This document shows, one piece after another, positions 1-4,870 of a DNA stretch of 5,041 nt; the stretch's first letter is position 1, and each line of letters opens with the position of its first letter. Origin of the DNA: an uncultured Oscillospiraceae bacterium. Its GTDB lineage: Bacteria > Bacillota > Clostridia > Oscillospirales > Oscillospiraceae. The stretch lies in NCBI GenBank assembly GCA_900754515.1, contig CAAEDD010000083.1, positions 1 to 5,041 on the forward strand, written 5' to 3'. The translations under genes and the position numbers were made by a program. The notes under the pieces were generated by a model. The model worked only from the letters and a program-made list of their open reading frames with translations, searched no databases and was not told the origin of the DNA.

Positions 1-6
1 AATTTA

Positions 7-13
7 AAGGCGG
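7..13 (+). promoter_or_regulatory. Ribosome binding site of the E2-like gene
   Basis: AAGGCGG lies 9 nt before the ATG at 23 and supports that start. Only 22 nt of upstream sequence are present, so the promoter, or a gene upstream in the same operon, is outside the window. Confidence 0.65.
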
Positions 14-22
14 GAAATACGT

Positions 23-901
23 ATGAATACATATAAGCGCCGCTTCGGCGACAGAAAGGACGGCCGGTTGGTTCGCTCCTTGCCGGCTTTCAACAAGTTC
101 ATTCCCTTTATTATGCCCACCCGTAATGATGCCTGCAACCAATATGAAGAGAGCTTTGAAGTTTCAGTTCTGGATAAGAACCTGCGCCGCCTGAGGGTCG
201 AGGGCTATAAAGGTATGGGTATACTCCACTTCCTCATAGCGGCCTATGTGCGCTGCGTGTCCATGCTGCCGGGAGTGAACCGTTTCATAGCCGGCCGCCG
301 CATCTATGCAGCCGACAGGATCGCCGTGGTTTTGACGGTAAAACGCAGCCTGTCTCTTGATGCCAGCGAGACCACCATAAAGGTCTATTTTGAGCCTACG
401 GATACTATCTTCGACGTATACAGGAAGATGAATGAAAAGATTGAGGAAATAAAGGCCTCTGACGGAAATAACAATACCGAGGATGTGGCCGAAGCCCTGT
501 GCCGTATGCCCCGCTTCCTGCTGCGTTTTGCCCTTGGCATTCTCAGAGCTATGGACTATTTCGGCTGGCTGCCTGAGTCCATAACCGAGGCCAGTCCCTT
601 CCACGGCTCAATGATAATAACTGACCTGGGTTCCCTGCGCATAGGGCCCATTTACCACCATATATATAATTTTGGTACCCTGCCGGTGTTCATCGCCTTC
701 GGCGCCAAACGCCATGCCTACGAGCTGGACCGTCATGGAAACATGGTGGACAGGAAATATGTGGACTGCAAGATGGTCATGGACGAGCGCACCGTGGACG
801 GACATTACTACGCCCAGTTCCTCCAGGCCTATCGATATCTGTTCCAGCATCCGGAGATACTGGAGGCCCCTCCCTCCAGGGTAGTTGATGATATCTACTG
901 A
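23..901 (+). CDS. 2-oxoacid dehydrogenase E2 catalytic-domain-like protein (CoA-dependent acyltransferase fold), stand-alone
   Basis: The 292-residue protein resembles the trimer-forming acyltransferase domain of pyruvate/2-oxoacid dehydrogenase E2 subunits and chloramphenicol acetyltransferase. The match includes an early MPTRNDA segment (31-37), PGVNRFIAGRRIY (83-95, like the P-x-L-N-x-x-I block of the family), a SMIITDLGSL strand (196-205) leading to a PVFIAFGAKR segment (221-230), and DERTVDG (254-260), which aligns with the active-site DHRxxDG block. The catalytic His of that block is Glu255 here, while Asp259 and Gly260 are kept. There is no lipoyl domain, no E1/E3-binding domain and no neighbouring E1 or E3 gene, so it is probably not a working E2. 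The fold assignment is by remembered motif similarity. The substrate is unknown, and a different chemistry or a non-catalytic role is possible. No signal peptide is seen, so it is likely cytoplasmic. It ends 40 nt before a hairpin and converges on the wall hydrolase gene. Confidence 0.75.
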   Translation: MNTYKRRFGDRKDGRLVRSLPAFNKFIPFIMPTRNDACNQYEESFEVSVLDKNLRRLRVEGYKGMGILHFLIAAYVRCVSMLPGVNRFIAGRRIYAADRIAVVLTVKRSLSLDASETTIKVYFEPTDTIFDVYRKMNEKIEEIKASDGNNNTEDVAEALCRMPRFLLRFALGILRAMDYFGWLPESITEASPFHGSMIITDLGSLRIGPIYHHIYNFGTLPVFIAFGAKRHAYELDRHGNMVDRKYVDCKMVMDERTVDGHYYAQFLQAYRYLFQHPEILEAPPSRVVDDIY

Positions 902-940
902 GCCTGGCAAAGAGCAGAAAGCTTTAATCGGAATATGCAG

Positions 941-984
941 AAATCCAGCGGGAGCCCCAGGGAAAGGCGGCTCCCGCTGGATTT
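941..984. terminator. Hairpin between convergent genes, probable bidirectional terminator
   Basis: A perfect 16-bp inverted repeat (arms 941-956 and 969-984) encloses a 12-nt loop. It lies 40 nt after the E2-like stop and 6 nt after the wall hydrolase stop on the other strand, so it can serve both convergent genes. The T-runs are weak: ATTTGTATG on the plus side and ATTTCTGCATATT on the minus side. Termination may therefore be partial, or the hairpin may mainly stabilise the 3' ends. Confidence 0.7.
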
Positions 985-989
985 GTATG

Positions 990-1829
990 CTATGGGTAGA
1001 GCTCCAGATTGTTGCTGATGCAGAAGAAAGTATCACCCAGACGCCGGTCTTTGTGTATGGAGAATATCTCCCCCTGGGCGTAGTTTGACTGAAATACTAC
1101 GCTCTCCACCATTTGCCTTTCCCCCTGCAAAAGCCGGATGGCCACATCCACGCAGTCCTGGCTGGGTACCAGTGTGGAGAAGCCTGGGCTGCTGACGCTG
1201 GAATACTGGTTTTTCTGATATATTACGTCATAGATGGTGTCGGGAAATTCCGGGGATGCCACCCGATTGAGCACCACCTCTCCCACGCACAGGCGGAAGT
1301 CGTCGCTGAGCCAGTCACTGCCAGCCTCGGCATAGATGAGCTTTGCGAGCAGGTAAAGGTCGTCGAAGGCTATCTTCGTCTCGCCGTTTCCGTTGAGGTC
1401 AATAAGGGCGTTGCGGTTCTCCTCTGCCTCTTTGCCCGCATCTGTGTCACCGGCTGCCGCAGCGGCGCTCATCTCACTGAGATAGTAAGCCACCATATCC
1501 ACCTCCATGGTGGCACTGCTGCCCTCCAGGAGATCGAAAATACTTGGCGAGGCTGCTTCTTCTCCGGAAGCTCCGGAACCGGGCTGGGGGGAAGCTGTGG
1601 GCTCTGGGCTGGGCGAAAGCGTGGTGGCAGGTGAAGAAATGGGTAGAGGATGCTCCGGCACGGTTTCAACTGCCGGGCTATTCACCGGCGTACCTGTAGT
1701 GGAGGGCACGACGATATCCGGGGAAAGGGACGGAGAAGGCTCCGGCATGACCTCGCCTTCTGCCACGACCTGGGCAGACAGTGTCGTCCACAGCAGAAGT
1801 ATAAGGCCTATAGTCATTATCTTTTTCAT
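990..1829 (-). CDS. Secreted cell wall hydrolase, SleB family (Hydrolase_2 domain)
   Basis: This is a 279-residue exported protein. A signal peptide (MKKIM, then a hydrophobic core at about 5-18) has a likely cleavage site after VVA at residue 23. Residues about 28-95 are a Pro/Ser/Thr-rich linker with PSPSLSPD and SPSPEP runs, suited to spanning the wall. A short helical, Ala-rich region (97-140) precedes the catalytic domain at about 153-279, which shows DLYLLAKLIYAEAG (157-170), GEVVLNRVASPEFPDTI (183-199), YQKNQY (204-209) and LGDTFFCISN (264-273). In SleB-type lytic transglycosylases the Glu of the first block is catalytic, here Glu168. The expected role is peptidoglycan cleavage, in growth or in spore cortex lysis; the sequence does not decide which. 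No LysM or other classical wall-binding domain is seen. An in-frame ORF extends upstream to 1913, but the ATG at 1829 fits the signal peptide and has a strong ribosome binding site. It is divergent from the htrA-like gene. Confidence 0.85.
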   Translation of the reverse strand: MKKIMTIGLILLLWTTLSAQVVAEGEVMPEPSPSLSPDIVVPSTTGTPVNSPAVETVPEHPLPISSPATTLSPSPEPTASPQPGSGASGEEAASPSIFDLLEGSSATMEVDMVAYYLSEMSAAAAAGDTDAGKEAEENRNALIDLNGNGETKIAFDDLYLLAKLIYAEAGSDWLSDDFRLCVGEVVLNRVASPEFPDTIYDVIYQKNQYSSVSSPGFSTLVPSQDCVDVAIRLLQGERQMVESVVFQSNYAQGEIFSIHKDRRLGDTFFCISNNLELYP

Positions 1830-1834
1830 ACGTT

Positions 1835-1841
1835 CACCTCC
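1835..1841 (-). promoter_or_regulatory. Ribosome binding site that fixes the wall hydrolase start
   Basis: On the minus strand GGAGGTG lies 5 nt before the ATG at 1829-1827. It selects this start over the upstream in-frame start at 1913, which would add 28 residues ahead of a clear signal peptide. Confidence 0.85.
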
Positions 1842-1971
1842 TATGGGACAAGTATACCCAAGGAGGGGATAAAAGTTTGTCATATTCTGCCGGGAAATAA
1901 CAGGAGAGCGCAAACGATATTTTTATTACGGATATTAAACAGTGTGTTTATAAATTTTTGCTTTTTTGTTC

Positions 1972-2000
1972 ATTACAGCGTCACAAATACGGGTTATATT
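1972..2000 (+). promoter_or_regulatory. Candidate sigma-A-type promoter of the htrA-like gene
   Basis: ATTACA (1972-1977, 4 of 6 to TTGACA) and TATATT (1995-2000, 5 of 6 to TATAAT) are 17 bp apart in an AT-rich stretch, giving a start site near 2007 and a leader of about 45 nt. TATTAT at 1997-2002 is an alternative -10. The prediction rests on sequence only. Confidence 0.5.
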
Positions 2001-2010
2001 ATAGCCCGTA
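1988..2010. promoter_or_regulatory. 23-bp near-perfect palindrome over the htrA -10 box, candidate operator
   Basis: The arms TACGGGTTATA (1988-1998) and TATAGCCCGTA (2000-2010) surround a central T at 1999 with one mismatch (1994 against 2004). The predicted -10 sits at the centre, so a dimeric repressor bound here would block polymerase. It could instead be a coincidence of the TATA-rich -10, although the GC ends (CGGG/CCCG) also match. The regulator is unknown. Confidence 0.45.
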
Positions 2011-2037
2011 AGCAAGAGTACTGTATCAAAAGGATCA

Positions 2038-2044
2038 GTGAGGT
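2038..2044 (+). promoter_or_regulatory. Ribosome binding site deciding the htrA-like start
   Basis: GTGAGGT sits 8 nt before ATG 2053. The same GTG could be read as an alternative start codon, but its own upstream AAGGA (2030-2034) is only 3 nt away, which is too close. Confidence 0.55.
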
Positions 2045-2052
2045 CAAGACGG

Positions 2053-3477
2053 ATGTTTGTGCCGGGCGAAAATGATGTGATAAATTCCGACGAATCCTAC
2101 CGGCCGGGCGAAAGCCAAACCGACAGGGTCAATGGGGAGTATCATTACAAAAACGGGTACACTCAGAAGATATACTCCGATGCCCATTATGTCCGGGAAG
2201 AGGACAGCACTGTGCCTCCGCGCTACTACACTCCACCGGAAAAAGCTCCCAGAGAACCCAAGGAGCCAAAGGCTCCAAGGAAAAGCCCAGGAAAGGCAGG
2301 AAGCTTTGCCAGGACACTTTGCCTCTGCCTTGTATGCGCTCTGCTGGGCGGCCTGGGCGGAGGAGCCTATGTGGCTTCCAGACTGACGGAGCGGGTGGAT
2401 GCTTTGCAGCAGGGCATGACCGAGCTGAAAGAACAGACCCTTGCCGAAGATGGCAGCACGTTTGCCTCAGCCACCGCAGCTGGAGAGGCAGGTACGCTTC
2501 CGGCATCCACCATATATGACAGGGCTTGCCGGCAGGTGGTGGGTATCACCACCGAAGTGGCCTATACAAACCTGTTCGGCCTGACCAGCTCATCCGCAGT
2601 TACCGGCACCGGCTTTATCGTTTCAGAAAACGGATACATAGTCACTAACTACCATGTTATTGAGTATGCTTACACCGGTGGCCAGGATCTGACGGTCATG
2701 CTCCACGACGGTACCCGCTATAGCGCATCCATCGTGGGCGTGGAGGAGAGCAATGATATTGCCGTGCTGAAGATAGATGCGGCAAACCTCTCTCCGGCGG
2801 ACTTGGGCGACAGCGACAGCCTCACCGTAGGAGATACGGTATATGCTGTGGGAAATCCTCTTGGAGACTTGGATTTTTCCATGAGCACCGGCCATGTAAG
2901 CGCTCTCGACAGAGTAATCAAAACAGATGAAAATGTCGATTCCATAAATATGTTCCAGATCGACGCCGCTGTCAACTCCGGTAATTCCGGCGGCCCGGTA
3001 TATAATACCAGGGGCGAAGTGATAGGCGTGGTGACCGCGAAATACAGTGACACCGGCGTTGAAGGCATTGGTTTTGCTATTCCAATAAACGATGCGGCGT
3101 CAATAGCCCAGGATCTGATAACCAATGGATATGTCACCGGCAAAGCCTATATGGGCGTAAAATTGGATGAGCGCTACACATCCATGTACAGCCAGTATTA
3201 CGGCATGCCTCTGGGAGCCTATGTGTATTCCGTAGACCCGGGCAGTAGCGCCGAAAAGGCCGGCCTCCGACCCGGAGACATTATAACCGGGCTGGGAGAT
3301 GTGGATGTAAGCTGCTACGATGATCTGAGCAGCGCCGTAAAGAGCTTCTCCGCCGGGGATACCACGGAAGTCCGGATTTACCGGGCGGGGGAAAACCTCA
3401 CTGTCAGCATTACCTTTGACGAATTGCTGCCGGATTCCACTTATGACAGCCCTGCCAAGGTGCTGCCAGCCGGCTGA
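2053..3477 (+). CDS. HtrA/DegP-like membrane-anchored serine protease (S1C family) with one PDZ domain
   Basis: A 474-residue ATP-independent protease expected to degrade or refold damaged exported proteins outside the membrane. Residues 1-85 are a polar cytoplasmic tail rich in Tyr, then in Pro/Lys (PREPKEPKAPRKSPGKAG, 66-83). One membrane segment spans about 88-109 and contains Cys90, Cys92 and Cys95. A linker follows, then the trypsin-like domain at about 150-355. The catalytic triad is His201 (TNYHVI), Asp235 (SNDIAVLKID) and Ser312 (GNSGGP), all intact. The PDZ domain covers about 365-455, with the characteristic AEKAGLRPGDIITGL at 400-414. Length and layout match Gram-positive HtrA homologues. 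I chose ATG 2053 because GTGAGGT ends 8 nt upstream. A GTG at 2038 would add 5 residues but has only an AAGGA 3 nt away. It has its own promoter and terminator. Which of the HtrA paralogues it corresponds to cannot be told. Confidence 0.93.
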   Translation: MFVPGENDVINSDESYRPGESQTDRVNGEYHYKNGYTQKIYSDAHYVREEDSTVPPRYYTPPEKAPREPKEPKAPRKSPGKAGSFARTLCLCLVCALLGGLGGGAYVASRLTERVDALQQGMTELKEQTLAEDGSTFASATAAGEAGTLPASTIYDRACRQVVGITTEVAYTNLFGLTSSSAVTGTGFIVSENGYIVTNYHVIEYAYTGGQDLTVMLHDGTRYSASIVGVEESNDIAVLKIDAANLSPADLGDSDSLTVGDTVYAVGNPLGDLDFSMSTGHVSALDRVIKTDENVDSINMFQIDAAVNSGNSGGPVYNTRGEVIGVVTAKYSDTGVEGIGFAIPINDAASIAQDLITNGYVTGKAYMGVKLDERYTSMYSQYYGMPLGAYVYSVDPGSSAEKAGLRPGDIITGLGDVDVSCYDDLSSAVKSFSAGDTTEVRIYRAGENLTVSITFDELLPDSTYDSPAKVLPAG

Positions 3478-3504
3478 GCCGGCAAACCAGGGGATTTGCT
3501 CCCC
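3469..3504 (+). other. Two small hairpins at the htrA 3' end
   Basis: GCCGGC-TGA-GCCGGC (3469-3483) places the stop codon in the loop of a 6-bp stem. It is followed by GGGGA-TTTGC-TCCCC (3490-3504). Neither has a good T-run directly after it, so they look more like 3'-end stabilising structures than the main terminator, which is at 3552-3591. Confidence 0.35.
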
Positions 3505-3551
3505 ACCTAATTTGCTACTTTTCTACTCCTATAAATCCTCTCTTTTCTCCC

Positions 3552-3592
3552 AAACAAAGGGCCCCGCAGCTTGCTGCGGGGTTCTTTGTTTT
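3552..3592 (+). terminator. Rho-independent terminator of the htrA-like gene
   Basis: A 19-bp stem has arms 3552-3570 and 3573-3591. It has a GC-rich core (CCCCGCAGC against GCTGCGGGG) and two adjacent G-T pairs (3560/3583 and 3561/3582), which are wobble pairs in RNA, and is flanked by A-rich left and T-rich right sides (TTCTTTGTTTT). It is 74 nt after the htrA stop. The flanks could make it work both ways, but no minus-strand gene enters it. Confidence 0.85.
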
Positions 3593-3680
3593 ACAATATC
3601 TTTCTGCTTGTGAGAGACGGTACATAAAGATATTGCTAATTTGCAAATTGCACTTGATTTTTCCTGGTTTTCCTATAGAA

Positions 3681-3689
3681 TGGTATAGT
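3681..3689 (+). promoter_or_regulatory. Extended -10 promoter of the phosphoribosyltransferase gene
   Basis: TGGTATAGT is an extended -10 (TGn followed by TATAGT, 5 of 6 to TATAAT). It lies about 44 nt before the start codon. No good -35 is at the right distance (TTCCTG at 3661-3666 is weak), which is common for extended -10 promoters. Confidence 0.5.
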
Positions 3690-3716
3690 AATAAATATAA
3701 CATGAGAAGTATTCTC

Positions 3717-3722
3717 AGGAGG
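3717..3722 (+). promoter_or_regulatory. Ribosome binding site of the phosphoribosyltransferase gene
   Basis: A perfect AGGAGG lies 10 nt before ATG 3733, confirming the start. The leader is short and shows no riboswitch-like structure. Confidence 0.8.
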
Positions 3723-3732
3723 AATCAGACAA

Positions 3733-4287
3733 ATGACTTATGAGATGGACATTGCCGGCTTAAAGCGGGAGCTGCCCCTGTGCAAGGTCGCGGACGACCT
3801 TTACATAGGTGCCTTCGTCATGTTCGGCGATGTGGAGCTTACGGTGCACTGTGCGGCCGAGCTGTTAAAGCGGGCCCCGGAGTACGATTACATCATCGCT
3901 CCTGAAGCCAAGGCAATCCCTCTGCTCTACGAAATGGCCCGCCAGAGCGCTGCCGACAGGTACTTCCTGGCTCGCAAAAGCGCCAAAGCCTACATGTCCG
4001 GAGTGTTTGAGGTTGAGGTCAAATCCATTACCACTGCAGCAGTGCAGAAGCTGGTACTGGACAAGGCCGATGCGGACTTTATCCGGGGTAAGCGTATGCT
4101 GATAGTGGACGACGTTATATCCACCGGCGAATCCCTCCAGGCCATGGAGGAACTGGTTACCAGAGCCGGCGGCATTATTGCCGGAAAGATGGCCGTCCTT
4201 GCCGAGGGCGATGCCCAGGACCGGGACGACATTATAACCCTGGCCCCTCTGCCCCTCTTCAATCCCGACGGCAGCATAAAGGAATAA
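3733..4287 (+). CDS. Type I phosphoribosyltransferase, adenine/xanthine PRTase-like
   Basis: The 184-residue cytoplasmic protein carries the PRPP-binding signature at 121-134 (RMLIVDDVISTGES), with the acidic pair Asp126-Asp127 and the STG loop that holds the 5-phosphate. A second loop, IIAPEAKAIPL (54-64), occupies the place of the pyrophosphate loop in adenine and xanthine PRTases. RKSAKAYM (81-88) matches the flexible RK segment seen in the same enzymes. Length fits the APRT family (about 170-190). Such enzymes join a free base to PRPP to give the nucleotide and pyrophosphate in purine salvage. The base is not settled: annotation pipelines often call similar clostridial proteins adenine phosphoribosyltransferase, but the loop differs from the classical APRT form, so no gene symbol is given. 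It is a single-gene unit with its own promoter and terminator and converges on tadA. Confidence 0.85.
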   Translation: MTYEMDIAGLKRELPLCKVADDLYIGAFVMFGDVELTVHCAAELLKRAPEYDYIIAPEAKAIPLLYEMARQSAADRYFLARKSAKAYMSGVFEVEVKSITTAAVQKLVLDKADADFIRGKRMLIVDDVISTGESLQAMEELVTRAGGIIAGKMAVLAEGDAQDRDDIITLAPLPLFNPDGSIKE

Positions 4288-4292
4288 AATAG

Positions 4293-4325
4293 AAAAACCG
4301 AAGGCTCAGGCCCTCGGTTTTTTTT
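4293..4325. terminator. Bidirectional terminator between the PRTase gene and tadA
   Basis: An 8-position stem (4298-4305 with 4310-4317, one A-C mismatch at 4302/4313) with a TCAG loop is flanked by A5 (4293-4297) and T8 (4318-4325). It ends the plus-strand gene 10 nt after its stop. Read on the minus strand it is followed by TTTTTCTATTTTATT, so it can also end tadA transcription. Confidence 0.9.
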
Positions 4326-4354
4326 GCACAACGGGGGAGCGGCAAATAAAACAT

Positions 4355-4816
4355 TCAATACCGTTTCCCCTTGAAGAAGTCCCGGAGCACTGCGGCGCAG
4401 TCCGCCTCCAATACTCCGGCGTAGATTTCCGGCCGGTGGCCGTAGTTTTCCCAGAACAGGTCTATGATACTGCCGCAGGAACCGCTGAGGGGCTCTTTGG
4501 CACCGTAGACCAGCACCGGAATACGGGAATTAATAATTGCCCCGGCGCACATGGGGCAGGGCTCCAGAGTCACATACATGGTGCAGTCCGTAAGCCGCCA
4601 ATCTCCCAGCGCAGCACAGGCCTGACGGATTGCCTCCATCTCGGCGTGAGCGGTAGCGTCGGAGCACTCTATACGACGGTTCCGCCCCCGGCCTATCACC
4701 TGACCGCCGGCATCCGCAATGACGCAGCCCACCGGGACCTCCCCCTGAGAGGCGGCCTCCCGGGCCAGCTCCAGAGCCAGGGCCATATATTCTTCCTGCT
4801 TTTCGCGGCAGAGCAT
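4355..4816 (-). CDS. tadA: tRNA-specific adenosine(34) deaminase TadA
   Basis: The 153-residue protein deaminates the wobble adenosine A34 of tRNA-Arg(ACG) to inosine, which is needed to read CGC/CGA codons, and is usually essential. It shows the cytidine/deoxycytidylate deaminase zinc site: His57 and catalytic Glu59 in AHAEMEAI, and Cys87 and Cys90 in LEPCPMCAGAI. These numbers coincide with those of E. coli TadA. GEVPVGCVI (25-33), GRNRRIE (44-50), NSRIPVLVYGAKE (96-108) and the C-terminal FFKGKRY are also typical of TadA rather than of free-nucleoside deaminases. Length is normal. ATG 4816 is supported by AAGGAGG 6 nt upstream. A strong minus-strand terminator-like hairpin ends 26 nt before the start, leaving little room for a separate promoter. 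Confidence 0.95.
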   Translation of the reverse strand: MLCREKQEEYMALALELAREAASQGEVPVGCVIADAGGQVIGRGRNRRIECSDATAHAEMEAIRQACAALGDWRLTDCTMYVTLEPCPMCAGAIINSRIPVLVYGAKEPLSGSCGSIIDLFWENYGHRPEIYAGVLEADCAAVLRDFFKGKRY

Positions 4817-4822
4817 TGGCGG

Positions 4823-4829
4823 CCTCCTT
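4823..4829 (-). promoter_or_regulatory. Ribosome binding site of tadA
   Basis: On the minus strand AAGGAGG is 6 nt before the ATG at 4816-4814. It is a strong site and fixes the start. Confidence 0.85.
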
Positions 4830-4842
4830 AATACTTTCAGGT

Positions 4843-4870
4843 AAAAAGGGCCGGGCTTCGTGCCCGGCCC
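4843..4870 (-). terminator. Minus-strand terminator-like hairpin in front of tadA
   Basis: A perfect 9-bp all-GC stem (GGGCCGGGC 4848-4856 with GCCCGGCCC 4862-4870) with a 5-nt loop is followed on the minus strand by TTTTTAC (4847-4841). On the plus strand it is not followed by a T-run. It therefore ends a minus-strand transcript arriving from beyond 4870, or acts as an attenuator in the tadA leader. Confidence 0.75.

Noticed and set aside
164..604. Long open frame on the minus strand opposite the E2-like gene, and a similar one at 608-1036
   Set aside because: They lie opposite a well-supported gene, lack ribosome binding sites and resemble no family. They are codon-bias shadows.
1358..1399. 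Dockerin domain in the wall hydrolase
   Set aside because: Only one loop is present and its spacing is longer than the dockerin repeat; the second repeat is missing.
1113..1634. Plus-strand open frame opposite the wall hydrolase gene
   Set aside because: The minus frame has a signal peptide, linker and SleB motifs. The plus frame has no recognisable feature or ribosome binding site.
1849..1890. Possible minus-strand promoter of the wall hydrolase (TATACT near 1849-1854) or a sporulation sigma-factor site
   Set aside because: TATACT has no acceptable -35 at 16-18 bp, and I cannot match a sigma-F/G consensus with confidence.
1830..1913. N-terminal extension of the wall hydrolase to an upstream start
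   Set aside because: It would put 28 residues before a clear signal peptide, and the ribosome binding site is next to ATG 1829.
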